Of a DNA stretch of 64,000 bases, positions 16,937 to 27,847 are shown piece after piece; position 1 is the stretch's first letter; each line of letters begins with the position of its first letter. The stretch covers positions 1 through 64,000 of the forward strand of contig NZ_LGTB01000021.1 of the NCBI RefSeq assembly GCF_001238275.1, given 5' to 3'. The notes under the pieces are model-generated. The model was not told the origin of the DNA, ran no database searches, and saw only the letters and a program-made list of their open reading frames with translations. Made by a program: the position numbers and the translations under genes. Source of the stretch: Bradyrhizobium viridifuturi (GTDB lineage: Bacteria; Pseudomonadota; Alphaproteobacteria; Rhizobiales; Xanthobacteraceae).

Positions 16937-17182
16937 TCAGCAACAGCACATCGGCAGCACGTCGGGCTGCCAATGGCGCCAGTGCGTCGGCGACGCCGAC
17001 ACGGCTTGCATTGTGCTTAAATTGAGCCACCCGTCCGCGCGCCGGATACAGGGGAAGCCCAACGGGTGTCGTTTGTCATCGATCACGGCGAGCTCGATCG
17101 CGCAGTCGAACGGGGCGGACGCAATGTCCCGCCACCCCAAAACACTGAACCAGCGTCGGACTGAGCTAAGGAACCGCTGCAT
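16937..17182 (-). CDS. Small conserved protein, second 'APFD...PTHWR.W' paralogue
   Basis: 81 residues from the ATG at 17182, beginning MQRFLSSVRRWFSVLGWRDI. The core SAPFDCAIELAVIDD...GFPC...DGW...PTHWRHW matches the protein at 5620-5847. A FixK2-type site at 17240-17253 lies 57 bp upstream in this orientation. The family's function is unknown to me; duplication around the fix genes suggests a role tied to low oxygen. Confidence 0.6.
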   Translation of the reverse strand: MQRFLSSVRRWFSVLGWRDIASAPFDCAIELAVIDDKRHPLGFPCIRRADGWLNLSTMQAVSASPTHWRHWQPDVLPMCCC

Positions 17183-17239
17183 TTCCCGGCTATCCTCTGA
17201 AGAACGGCGCGAACTTTGGCACGACGGATCGTCCGCGCG

Positions 17240-17253
17240 TTGATCTGGCGCAA
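17240..17253. promoter_or_regulatory. FixK2-type site between divergent genes
   Basis: TTGATCTGGCGCAA; read on the minus strand it is TTGCGCCAGATCAA, fitting TTG(A/C)-N6-(T/G)CAA both ways. It is 57 bp from the minus-strand paralogue start and 99 bp from the transporter start. Confidence 0.55.
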
Positions 17254-17352
17254 TCCGGAAGGAGCGTGGTTGACTGGATGGCGGCGCTTGACGTCGCTCA
17301 ATTCCTCTCTCGGTGCGGCAGGCTATAGAAGCCGCGAGAGTTGGGAGCGGGC

Positions 17353-18720
17353 ATGCAGCGTGCACGACGACGCGCGGACAGGCTAGGGACCATCGACGGA
17401 GGCAGGCCGAAGCTGCCCGCGAAGCGCGGCGCTATCGCAAGCCTGTCGGACCTGTTCCAGTCGGGCCGCGCGCAGCTCAAGGACCATCCGCTGGTTCGCC
17501 TGGGGCCCGGGCTGATTACCGGCGTCGCTGACGACGATCCCAGCGGTATCGCCACCTACTCCCAGGCGGGAGCGCAGTTCGGCACAGGCATGCTGTGGAC
17601 GATGCCTGTGGCCTTTCCGCTCATGGCCGCAATTCAATCCATGTGTGGGCGGATCGGCCGGGTCACGGGCCGGGGCCTTGCCGCAAACATCAAGGCCGAA
17701 TTCCCGCCGATCGTTCTCAAGGGCGTCGTTATCCTCCTGTTGATTGCAAACACGATCAATATCGGGGCCGACGTCGCGGCCATGGGAGAGGTCGGCGAAC
17801 TCGTGACCGGGCGCGATGCGCATGCGATGGCCGTGGTATTTGTCGTCACGACACTGCTGCTTCAGGTCTTCGTTCCGTATCATCGCTACGTGTTCTTCCT
17901 GAAATGGCTAACCCTTTCGCTTCTTGCGTATGCGGGCGTCCTGTTCACCGTTCACGTGCCCTGGGGACAGGTGCTGCGGGATACGGTATGGCCGAGAATG
18001 CCATTCACGGCGGATAGTGCGGCTGTCGTTGTCGGAGTCTTCGGCACAACCATCAGCCCGTACCTGTTTTTCTGGCAGGCCTCGGAGGAGGTGGAGGATA
18101 TGCTGGGACAAGGCAGAGCCGGGCTCGCGTCTGATCCCTCCGCCGCAACGAAAGAGTTGCGTCGTATCCAGTGGGATACCTGGAGCGGCATGTTCTATTC
18201 CGACATCACCGCCTATTTCATCATCCTGGCGACTGCCGTGACGCTGCACGTGGCGGGAATCACCAACATCGAGACCGCGGCGCAGGCGGCGAGCGCATTG
18301 CGGCCACTGGCCGGAAACTTTGCCTTCGGTCTGTTCGCAATAGGCATCGTCGGCGTCGGCCTGATCGGGGTGCCGGTGCTGGCAGGCTCTTCGGCCTATG
18401 CGCTCTCGGAAGCCATGGGATGGAATGAAGGGCTCGAGAAAGAGGCGCGAGACGCGCGGGCGTTCTATGGCGTGATTGCGTTCAGCGTCATCGCCGGATT
18501 GCTCATTCAATACTCGCCCTTCAGTCCGATGAAGGCGCTGTTCTGGAGTGCCGTGATCAACGGTGTCGTCGCGGTGCCGCTGATGGCCGTCATTATCCTT
18601 TTGGCATCGAAGCGTTCGGTGATGGGGCCATATGTCTCGGGTCGGGTAACGGTACTCCTCGGTTGGATCGCAACCGTCGTGATGGGCTTGGCCGCCATTC
18701 TGATGTTCGTGCTTCGTTGA
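17353..18720 (+). CDS. Nramp-family-like membrane transporter with altered metal-site motifs
   Basis: 455 residues, about 11 membrane helices, with the overall pattern of Nramp (NatA/metal ion transporter) proteins. In helix 1 the canonical DPGN is replaced by DPSG (Asp62-Gly65, after GVADD), and in helix 6 the canonical MPH region reads ISPY (234-237). Such changes occur in Nramp-related proteins that do not carry the usual divalent transition metals, so Mn/Fe import should not be assumed. ATG at 17353 chosen after gggagc. Possibly driven by the FixK2-type site at 17240. Confidence 0.85.
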   Translation: MQRARRRADRLGTIDGGRPKLPAKRGAIASLSDLFQSGRAQLKDHPLVRLGPGLITGVADDDPSGIATYSQAGAQFGTGMLWTMPVAFPLMAAIQSMCGRIGRVTGRGLAANIKAEFPPIVLKGVVILLLIANTINIGADVAAMGEVGELVTGRDAHAMAVVFVVTTLLLQVFVPYHRYVFFLKWLTLSLLAYAGVLFTVHVPWGQVLRDTVWPRMPFTADSAAVVVGVFGTTISPYLFFWQASEEVEDMLGQGRAGLASDPSAATKELRRIQWDTWSGMFYSDITAYFIILATAVTLHVAGITNIETAAQAASALRPLAGNFAFGLFAIGIVGVGLIGVPVLAGSSAYALSEAMGWNEGLEKEARDARAFYGVIAFSVIAGLLIQYSPFSPMKALFWSAVINGVVAVPLMAVIILLASKRSVMGPYVSGRVTVLLGWIATVVMGLAAILMFVLR

Positions 18721-18789
18721 TCAGAGCATCGGTTGCGATTGCAGCGCCGATCGATGATCCATCGAGCAGTATTGCCGTCCACTGTTACG

Positions 18790-18821
18790 ACAGCCCGGCA
18801 GGAGGTCTCCTGCCGGGCTGT
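18790..18821. terminator. Strong hairpin between convergent genes
   Basis: A perfect 14-bp stem (arms 18790-18803 and 18808-18821) with a 4-base loop, lying between the convergent transporter and chemoreceptor genes. No U-run follows on either strand, so it may act by stalling or as an RNA end-protector. Confidence 0.65.
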
Positions 18822-18854
18822 GTCATCGGCGTTCCCAAGGGCAGGCCGGGCCGC

Positions 18855-20528
18855 TCAATGACTTGTGATCGCGCTCGCCTCCGCGGCCGCGCGCTGCATG
18901 CTTGAGGACATCTCGCTGGTCACGGTGCTTTGTTCCTCGACGGCTGCGGCGGTCGACGTGACATATTCGCTGACGTCCTGAATTGCCTTCTTGATCTGCT
19001 CGAGAGCCGTGACCACGTCCGCCGATATACCGTTGAGGCTGTTGATCTCGAGGCCGATCTTGTCCGTCGCCTGTTTCGCCTGGTTGGCCAGATTCTTGAC
19101 CTCGGAGGCAACCACCGCAAAGCCGCGCCCGGCCTCGCCGGCGCGCGCCGATTCGATCGTCGCGTTGAGTGCAAGCAGGTTGATCTGTCCGGTGATGTCG
19201 CCGATCATTTGAACGATGCCGCTCATTGCCTGGGCCGCGTCGTTGAGACGTTTGGCCTGCATGTCTGCCGAGGCGACGCTGTCGACCGCGTTCATCGCTG
19301 TCTGCCTCGACTTCGTCATCGCTTCCGATATTTCCCGTACCGACGCATTGAGTTCCTCGGCGCCGGCTGCGACCGAATCCATCATGCTGCGGACACGCTC
19401 GTTGCCGATGCGGGCGAGAGCCTGCCGGGTGACGTCGCTGGCATACTTGACCACCTTGAACGGCTTGCCGTTGAGGTCGAGGATCGGGCTGTATGACGCC
19501 TGGATCCAGATTTCCCTGCCGCCCTTCCCGATGCGCTTGTACTCATCGGACTGGAATTCTCCGCGGTTGAGAGCGGCCCAGAAATCGCGATAGGCCGCGC
19601 TATCGCGCTCGGCCTGCTCGACGAACATGCTGTGATGGCGGCCCTGGATTTCGCCGAGCGAATAGCCAAGCGCTCGCTGAAAGTTTTCATTGGCATTGAT
19701 GATCGTGCCGTCGAGGTTGAACTCGATCACCGCCTGCGAGCGGTTGATTGCGTCGATCTGTCCGGCGAAGTCGGCATTCCTGAGTTTTTGCCGCGTCACG
19801 TCGGTCGCGAACTTGACGACCTTGAGCGGTTTGCCCCTTTCGTCGAGAACCGGATTGTAGGAAGCCAGGATCCAGACTTCCCTGCCGCGATTGCCGATGC
19901 GTCGGTACTCGCCGGTCTGATATTCGCCGCGGTTGAGCGCAGCCCAGAATTCGTTGTAGCCGGCGCTGCCTTGCTCGGATGACTCGACGAACATGCTGTG
20001 CTTTTTGCCCCGGATGTCTTCCAGGGAATAGCCCATGGCATTGAGGAAATTGTCGTTCGCCGTGAGGATCGTGCCGTCGAGGGCAAACTCGATCACAGCC
20101 TGCGCCCGGCTCGCCGCGGCTGCCTGCGCAGCATAGCTCAGATTCTGCAGCCGGATCGACGCATCAGCCCATTCCACTACGGTTCCAACCCTTCGTCCGT
20201 CCCGCCCCGCGAGCGGGGTTGCGACGAGGTCGAAGGTCCGTTCGCCGATCTTGATGACGGCGCGGTACGAGGACGTGAGTCTCGCCAGCATCTGGCGCTG
20301 ATGGCCGGGATTCCTGTGAAAGATGTCGATGTTGGTGCCGATCAGTTTGTCGACATCAAACTGCGGCAATTCCCGCTTCAGGTCCGCCTCGGCCTCGCGG
20401 AGCAACGCCATCACCGCTTCGTTCAAGTAGACGATGTTGAGGTTCTCATCGGCTACCATTACGTTAGCGGTGATCGTATTGGCCGCCAGTGCGGCATACC
20501 AATCGGGTTTCAACTTCCGTCGGAACAT
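18855..20528 (-). CDS. Soluble triple-PAS methyl-accepting chemotaxis protein
   Basis: 557 residues, no membrane helix. Three PAS/PAC units in series: one from about residue 15, then two near-duplicates marked by ALDGTILTANDNF / NLDGTIINANENF and by GREVWILASYNPVLD / GREIWIQASYSPILD. The MCP signalling hairpin with QINLLALNATIESARAGEAG follows. ATG at 20528 after aacggagaag is chosen over an upstream ATG. Cytoplasmic receptors of this kind sense internal redox or small ligands (family knowledge); it should feed CheA. Confidence 0.93.
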   Translation of the reverse strand: MFRRKLKPDWYAALAANTITANVMVADENLNIVYLNEAVMALLREAEADLKRELPQFDVDKLIGTNIDIFHRNPGHQRQMLARLTSSYRAVIKIGERTFDLVATPLAGRDGRRVGTVVEWADASIRLQNLSYAAQAAAASRAQAVIEFALDGTILTANDNFLNAMGYSLEDIRGKKHSMFVESSEQGSAGYNEFWAALNRGEYQTGEYRRIGNRGREVWILASYNPVLDERGKPLKVVKFATDVTRQKLRNADFAGQIDAINRSQAVIEFNLDGTIINANENFQRALGYSLGEIQGRHHSMFVEQAERDSAAYRDFWAALNRGEFQSDEYKRIGKGGREIWIQASYSPILDLNGKPFKVVKYASDVTRQALARIGNERVRSMMDSVAAGAEELNASVREISEAMTKSRQTAMNAVDSVASADMQAKRLNDAAQAMSGIVQMIGDITGQINLLALNATIESARAGEAGRGFAVVASEVKNLANQAKQATDKIGLEINSLNGISADVVTALEQIKKAIQDVSEYVTSTAAAVEEQSTVTSEMSSSMQRAAAEASAITSH

Positions 20529-20628
20529 CGAATCTTCTCCGTTGAGGCGCCGACGATCGTCGGCGATGGGATGGCGGCTTGACATGCGCGCGCAGCGCAT
20601 CGTGTCGAAAGCAGCGTCGGAAAGATGC

Positions 20629-20913
20629 TCAGATATCGCCGAGTCTGCACCAGGCGAGGTCGATCAAGGTGCCGATCCGCGCGGATTGAGACGTCAGCCT
20701 TTCACGGCTCTCTTTGTCATCGATGTTTTCGATCACGAGCGACGTTCGGGCGTGGCATATCTGGAGAGCGAAAATCGCTTCCTGAAGCGCTTCGCGCGCT
20801 TTCTGCCGCCGAGCACCTGAGAGTTCCGACGGGTCGATCGCCCTTGCGCGATATGTCAGTGGCCGTGCCGGCAGGAGACGCTTGCGTCGATCGAGGTTCA
20901 CGATGTCCGGCAT
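20629..20913 (-). CDS. Hypothetical protein (94 aa)
   Basis: Starts MPDIVNLDRRKRLLPARPLTY after a good ribosome site (aggggaa). Soluble and mostly helical, with ARRQKAREALQEAIFALQICHARTS and a C-terminal LIDLAWCRLGDI. No family recognised. Divergent from the MarR gene; it may share the regulatory region at 21052-21085. Confidence 0.55.
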   Translation of the reverse strand: MPDIVNLDRRKRLLPARPLTYRARAIDPSELSGARRQKAREALQEAIFALQICHARTSLVIENIDDKESRERLTSQSARIGTLIDLAWCRLGDI

Positions 20914-21051
20914 TTTGGCTTTCCCCTGGCGCGCGTTCGATGCTGATCTCGTTGCAGGGGTATATTGGCGAAGGTGTCTTAACTGCCGGATCAATCCGAT
21001 TATCGGAATCCGGCAAATCATGGGAATTTCGTGCTTAACCGTTCAAAAACG

Positions 21052-21085
21052 GCATATACATATAAATTACAGGTATATGCATATA
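21052..21085. promoter_or_regulatory. Inverted-repeat operator upstream of marR-type gene
   Basis: Arms GCATATAC (21052-21059) and GTATATGC (21073-21080) are exact inverted repeats with centres 21 bp apart, two DNA turns. The second arm is nested in the 12-bp palindrome TATATGCATATA (21074-21085). It lies 13 bp before the MarR start, in an AT-rich stretch inside a GC-rich genome, and fits an autoregulatory operator. Confidence 0.7.
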
Positions 21086-21097
21086 GATGGATGATCG

Positions 21098-21577
21098 ATG
21101 AAGCTCGATGTCTCGCCGTCGCCCGAGGAACTGGCTGTCGTGGGCAGTTGCTGCGCCGCATTCAATGTCCGGAAGGCCAGCCGTGTGATCACCCGGCTCT
21201 ATGCCGAGGCCTTCGCGCCGGTCGGGGTGGAGCCGACCCAGTTCATGCTGCTAGCCGCCTGCGCGCGGCAGGGGACCGTGGCCATGGGAGCACTCGCGGT
21301 GAGGATGTCGATGGATCCGAGTGCGCTGGCACGCAACGTCACGATCCTCGAGCGCCGCGGTCTGGTCAGGATCGTGCCGGGGGCGGACCGCCGTGTGCGC
21401 GACATCTCGATCTCCGCAAAGGGCCGGAAAACCCTGTCCCGCGCGCTGCCGCTCTGGAGAGAGGTTCAGGCGAAGCTCGCTGCACAGTTCGGCGAGGACA
21501 GCTTGCGGTCGGCGGTGGAATTGATGAAGGGAATTGCGCGCTCGGGCGAAGCGCTGCTCGATCATCCGATTTCCTAG
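21098..21577 (+). CDS. MarR family transcriptional regulator
   Basis: 159 residues with the winged-helix core: GVEPTQFMLLAACARQG, then MSMDPSALARNVTILERRGLVRIVPGADRRVRDISISAKG, where the DRR wing is typical of MarR. The operator-like inverted repeat just upstream suggests autoregulation. The AraC gene starts 9 bp after the stop, so the two are probably one transcript. Ligand unknown. Confidence 0.9.
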   Translation: MKLDVSPSPEELAVVGSCCAAFNVRKASRVITRLYAEAFAPVGVEPTQFMLLAACARQGTVAMGALAVRMSMDPSALARNVTILERRGLVRIVPGADRRVRDISISAKGRKTLSRALPLWREVQAKLAAQFGEDSLRSAVELMKGIARSGEALLDHPIS

Positions 21578-21586
21578 GAGGTCACG

Positions 21587-22534
21587 ATGCCCGTCCGCTG
21601 GATCGATCCGTCGCCGGTGCTGCGTGTCGAGCGCTTCAACAGCTTCGACGAATTCCGTCCCAACGATGTCATCGGTGGCATGAGAAGCACGCCGCTGGAC
21701 TCGTCGCCGATCTCGGTTTCGCGGAGCATTCTGGCGCTTCCCGACTGCCTTCTCGTGCTGCAGCGATCGTTCGCGCGGCGAATGGAGGGAGACCTCGGTG
21801 CAAATCGCGGGGTTGGCGTCGTCATTCCCCTGGCCTTCCATGCAACGATGAACGGGGGCGAGGTTGGCGATTCCACGATCGGCGTCATCCGCGGTCGGGC
21901 GCCGGTCGATGTCGTCGAGCGGCACGCAAACACCTACCTCATGCTGCGATTCGGCTCCGATATGAGCAATCGTGGATGGGCCGACTTCGATCGAGGAATT
22001 GAGCTGTTCAGGCTGGCGCCGACGAAGATGCTCGCGGTGCGAGCGGCAATTCTGGACATGTTTTGCCTCGCATCCAGCTGCAGGGATCTCAGGGAATTCG
22101 AGTTGCTGAGTGGGCAGCTGCAGGAAACCCTGGTCGCCGGGCTCGACAGCGCGCTGGTCCAGGACAGCGTCAAGCAGGCGCTTCCCGGCTCGTTCGACAG
22201 GCATCGCAAGCTTGTCGAACGTCTGGACGAACTCGTGGCCGCCGTCGGGGAGGCCGACCTCTACAGCAGCAGTCTCGCGCAGACGCTCGGCGTTTCCGTT
22301 CGAACCCTGCAGACCGCCGTACAGCACATTTGCGGCGTTAGCCTGCATCAACACCTTCGGTCGAAGCGCATGTGGTCCGTCCGCAAGCTCCTCGTCAAAG
22401 GGGGCCCGCTTCTCACCGTAACCGCCGCTGCGCATGCCAACGGATTCTGGCATATGAGCGACTTCGCCAGATGTTATGGCCGTGCATATGGCGAGATGCC
22501 GTCGGAGACCCTCGCGCGCGCGCGCGAGGCCTAG
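21587..22534 (+). CDS. AraC family transcriptional regulator
   Basis: 315 residues. The C-terminal third has two helix-turn-helix units (LAQTLGVSVRTLQTAVQHICG and AAAHANGFWHMSDFARCYGRAYGEMPSE) of the AraC/XylS type; the N-terminal part is an AraC-ligand-binding-like domain. A ribosome site (ggagg) sits before the ATG. Likely co-transcribed with the MarR gene. Targets are not visible. Confidence 0.9.
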   Translation: MPVRWIDPSPVLRVERFNSFDEFRPNDVIGGMRSTPLDSSPISVSRSILALPDCLLVLQRSFARRMEGDLGANRGVGVVIPLAFHATMNGGEVGDSTIGVIRGRAPVDVVERHANTYLMLRFGSDMSNRGWADFDRGIELFRLAPTKMLAVRAAILDMFCLASSCRDLREFELLSGQLQETLVAGLDSALVQDSVKQALPGSFDRHRKLVERLDELVAAVGEADLYSSSLAQTLGVSVRTLQTAVQHICGVSLHQHLRSKRMWSVRKLLVKGGPLLTVTAAAHANGFWHMSDFARCYGRAYGEMPSETLARAREA

Positions 22535-22556
22535 CACATCCCGTCCATTGCTTTCT

Positions 22557-22584
22557 TTCCGGAGGAAATTGCTTTCTTCCGGAA
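22557..22584. terminator. Imperfect hairpin between convergent araC-type gene and gyrB
   Basis: Arms TTCCGGAGGAAA (22557-22568) and TTTCTTCCGGAA (22573-22584) pair with one G-U type mismatch and a 4-base loop, in the 57-bp gap between convergent genes. No U-run. Confidence 0.45.
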
Positions 22585-22591
22585 TGGACAC

Positions 22592-25027
<2,436 letters not shown>

Positions 25028-25256
25028 GTGAGGCCTTCGAGGATGTCCCGAATCAGCTGCGCAATATGAGGCGCTGATTCCGCTATTTGTGCCATGAAAG
25101 AGGGGTTGCGCCTAGCGCAAAGTCTCTATCTACAAACTATTGAATAGATAGGATTTTTTAGGCCTTTTTCAAGGTCTCGGGAGGCCGATTCCAGAGGCTC
25201 TGAAAAGCCCGATTCGAAGGCAGATTCGAAGCCGTTCCGGAGGCGATTTCGCGTCC
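25028..25256. promoter_or_regulatory. gyrB upstream region rich in GANTC sites
   Basis: 229 bp between recF and gyrB. Five GANTC sites (25050, 25076, 25187, 25211, 25223) occur here, the sequence methylated by CcrM in alphaproteobacteria, plus a short AT-rich stretch with TATCTA...TAGATA. Probable gyrB promoter; regulation by methylation is only a possibility. Confidence 0.4.
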
Positions 25257-26393
25257 TCAGCCGCGCCGGGTGGCGCGGCCGGATTCGACGTCGAAAATCT
25301 CCCCGGTCGGGCCGATATCGACGAAGGCAGCGGGATCGGCGCCTGTCATCCAGACCTGCGCGCCGAGCTTGCCGAGCTCCTCGAACAGCGCCTTGCGGCG
25401 GTTCGGATCGAGATGGGCGACGACCTCGTCGAGCAGCAGCAGCGGCACGATGCCGGTCATCTGCGCAACCATCGTGGCATGCGCCAGCACCAATCCGATC
25501 AGGAGCGCCTTCTGCTCGCCGGTGGAAGCGTCGCGCGCCGGCATGTTCTTCGGCGCGTAGACCACCTGCAGATCGGTCAGATGCGGGCCGTCGAGCGTGC
25601 GTCCCGCGGCGGCGTCGCGCGGCCGGCTATTGCGCAGGATCTCGCGGTAGCGGTCCTCCACGGCCGTCGCAGGCTCCTGCAACAGCGCATTCTCCATCCA
25701 GCCGTCGAGCATGATCTCGGCGGATGGAAAGGCCGAGGCCGCGCCGCGTTCGCGCAACATCACGGCGAGCCTGGCCGCGGTCTGGCCGCGCGATGCGGCG
25801 ACCGCGACCGCAAGCTCGGCGGTCTCGCGTTCGATCGCGTCACACCAATGGTCGTCATAGTTGCGCACCTCGAGCAGCCGGTTGCGCGAGCGCAACGAGC
25901 GCTCCAGCGCCGAGACGCGGCTGGAATGCTCGGAATCGATCGCCAGCACCAGGCGGTCGAAGAAGCGTCGGCGTTCCGATGCTGCGCCCATGAACAGGCC
26001 GTCCATCGCCGGCGTCAGCCACACGATGCGCAGATGGTCGCCGAACGCGGTCGCGGAACCCACCGGCTCGCGATCGATGCGGCAGCGCCTTGTGTTGCTT
26101 GCCTCGCCGGTCGGCGGATCGATGCCGGTGCCGAGCGTGGCGAGCCCCAGCGCGCCCTCGACTTCCGCCGACACCGCCCAGGAGCCGTCGCCCTGGTTGT
26201 CGGCGATGTCCTCCAGCGTCGCGCGGCGCAGGCCGCGGCCCGGCGACAGGAACGAGACCGCTTCCATGCAATTGGTCTTGCCGGCGCCGTTCGGCCCGAC
26301 CAGCACCACCATGTCGCCCGCGACCTGCAGCGTCGCCGCCCGGTAATTGCGGAAATGGGTCAGCGACAGGCGATGAATGCGGGACGGGGTCAT
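25257..26393 (-). CDS. recF: DNA replication and repair protein RecF
   Basis: 378 residues. Walker A GPNGAGKT at 33-40, signature-like region GEQKALLIGLVLAHA, Walker B LLLLDEVVAHLD. SMC-like ATPase that loads RecA at gaps with RecOR. Follows dnaN at 74 bp spacing on the same strand. Length and order are normal. Confidence 0.96.
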   Translation of the reverse strand: MTPSRIHRLSLTHFRNYRAATLQVAGDMVVLVGPNGAGKTNCMEAVSFLSPGRGLRRATLEDIADNQGDGSWAVSAEVEGALGLATLGTGIDPPTGEASNTRRCRIDREPVGSATAFGDHLRIVWLTPAMDGLFMGAASERRRFFDRLVLAIDSEHSSRVSALERSLRSRNRLLEVRNYDDHWCDAIERETAELAVAVAASRGQTAARLAVMLRERGAASAFPSAEIMLDGWMENALLQEPATAVEDRYREILRNSRPRDAAAGRTLDGPHLTDLQVVYAPKNMPARDASTGEQKALLIGLVLAHATMVAQMTGIVPLLLLDEVVAHLDPNRRKALFEELGKLGAQVWMTGADPAAFVDIGPTGEIFDVESGRATRRG

Positions 26394-26467
26394 CTCAGCT
26401 CGTCATTGCCGGGCAGTCGTGCCCAGCCACGACGCAATCTAGTGCCGATGCGCGCGAAGAGAAGTGC

Positions 26468-27586
26468 TCACACCCGCATCGGCATCAGCACGTAGAGCGC
26501 GCCCTTGCTGTCGCGATCCTGCACCAGGGTCGGCGAGCCGGGATCGGCGAGCTTCAGCACCGCGACCTCGCCCTCGATCTGGGCAGCGATGTCGAGCAGA
26601 TAGCGCGAGTTGAAGCCGATATCGAGCGCGTCGGAGGCGTACTCGACCTCGAGCTCCTCGGTAGCGCTACCGGAATCAGGGTTGGTGACCGAGAGCACGA
26701 GCTTGCCCGCGGACAGCGCGAGCTTCACCGCGCGGCCGCGTTCGCTCGAGATGGTCGAGACGCGGTCGACGGCGGCCTCGAAATCCTTCTTGTCGACCAC
26801 CAGTTCCTTGTCGTTGTTCTGCGGAATGACGCGGCCGTAGTCCGGGAAGGTGCCGTCGATCAGCTTGGAGGTCAGCACCACATTGCCAAGCGTGAAGCGG
26901 ATCTTGCCGTCCGACAGCTCGATCGAGATCTCGGCGTCGTCGCCCTCGATCAGGCGCTGTACCTCGCCGACCGTCTTGCGGGGAACGATCACGCCGGGCA
27001 TGCCGGCTGCGCCGCTGGGCAGCGGAAGGTCGATCTGGGCCAGGCGGTGGCCGTCGGTCGCGACGCCGCGCAGGGTCGCTGCCTTGGCGCTGCCTGCGGC
27101 GTGCAGATAGATGCCGTTGAGGTAGTAACGGGTCTCTTCGGTCGAGATCGCAAACTGCGTGCGGTCGATCAGGCGCTTGAAGTCGGACGCGGGCAGCGAG
27201 AACGAATGCGTCATGTCGCCGGCGGCAAGGCCCGGGAAATCGCTCTCGGGCAGCGTCTGCAGCGTGAAGCGCGAGCGGCCGGCGCGCACCGCGAGCACCG
27301 AGCGGTCGCCATCGGCCTCGAGCACGATCTGCGAGCCGTCTGGCAGCTTGCGGACAATGTCGTAGAACATGTGCGCGGGCACCGTGGTCGAGCCGGCGGT
27401 TCCGGTCTCGGCCGCCAGGGTCTCGGTCACCTCGAGGTCGAGGTCGGTCGCCTTCAGCGACAATTTGGCGCCCTCGGCGCGGATCAACACGTTGCCGAGG
27501 ATCGGGATGGTGTTGCGACGCTCGACCACGCGGTGAACGTGACCCAGCGATTTCAGGAGTTGCGCGCGCTCGACGGTGACCTTCAT
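26468..27586 (-). CDS. dnaN: DNA polymerase III beta subunit (sliding clamp)
   Basis: 372 residues beginning MKVTVERAQLLKSLGHVHRVVERRNTIP and ending in the conserved YVLMPMRV tail. Three clamp domains are expected at this length. Ring-shaped processivity factor. Lies between dnaA and recF on the minus strand. Confidence 0.97.
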   Translation of the reverse strand: MKVTVERAQLLKSLGHVHRVVERRNTIPILGNVLIRAEGAKLSLKATDLDLEVTETLAAETGTAGSTTVPAHMFYDIVRKLPDGSQIVLEADGDRSVLAVRAGRSRFTLQTLPESDFPGLAAGDMTHSFSLPASDFKRLIDRTQFAISTEETRYYLNGIYLHAAGSAKAATLRGVATDGHRLAQIDLPLPSGAAGMPGVIVPRKTVGEVQRLIEGDDAEISIELSDGKIRFTLGNVVLTSKLIDGTFPDYGRVIPQNNDKELVVDKKDFEAAVDRVSTISSERGRAVKLALSAGKLVLSVTNPDSGSATEELEVEYASDALDIGFNSRYLLDIAAQIEGEVAVLKLADPGSPTLVQDRDSKGALYVLMPMRV

Positions 27587-27791
27587 TGCAATACCCGCCA
27601 GATCCCTCAGATGGAAAAGCCGGGCAGCCGATCAGGCAGCATCGCGGCGTCGGAAACCCGAAAAGTCGGATCAATACCGGATTTGATCAAACCCACGGGG
27701 GGACCGCAAGGTGGCGCGGATGGGCGGCCGGTGCAAGGGAAACGGGCGTGAAACGGCCCCCGTTCCCCACGTTTTGGGTCGGAAAAAGTTT

Positions 27792-27818
27792 GGCCCTCCC
27801 CCGGTCGAGGGGAGGGCC
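27792..27818 (-). terminator. Rho-independent terminator after dnaA
   Basis: A 10-bp perfect GC stem (arms 27792-27801 and 27809-27818) with a 7-base loop, followed on the minus strand by an A/T-rich run (aaactttttcc). It lies 30 bp past the dnaA stop. Confidence 0.7.
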
Positions 27819-27847
27819 ATGGAACGAGCCGACCTGACGAGGCAGCC

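Noticed and set aside
22511..22530. A CG dinucleotide run near the end of the AraC gene as Z-DNA or a phase-variable repeat
   Set aside because: Short and within the coding frame as Ala-Arg codons; nothing supports slippage.
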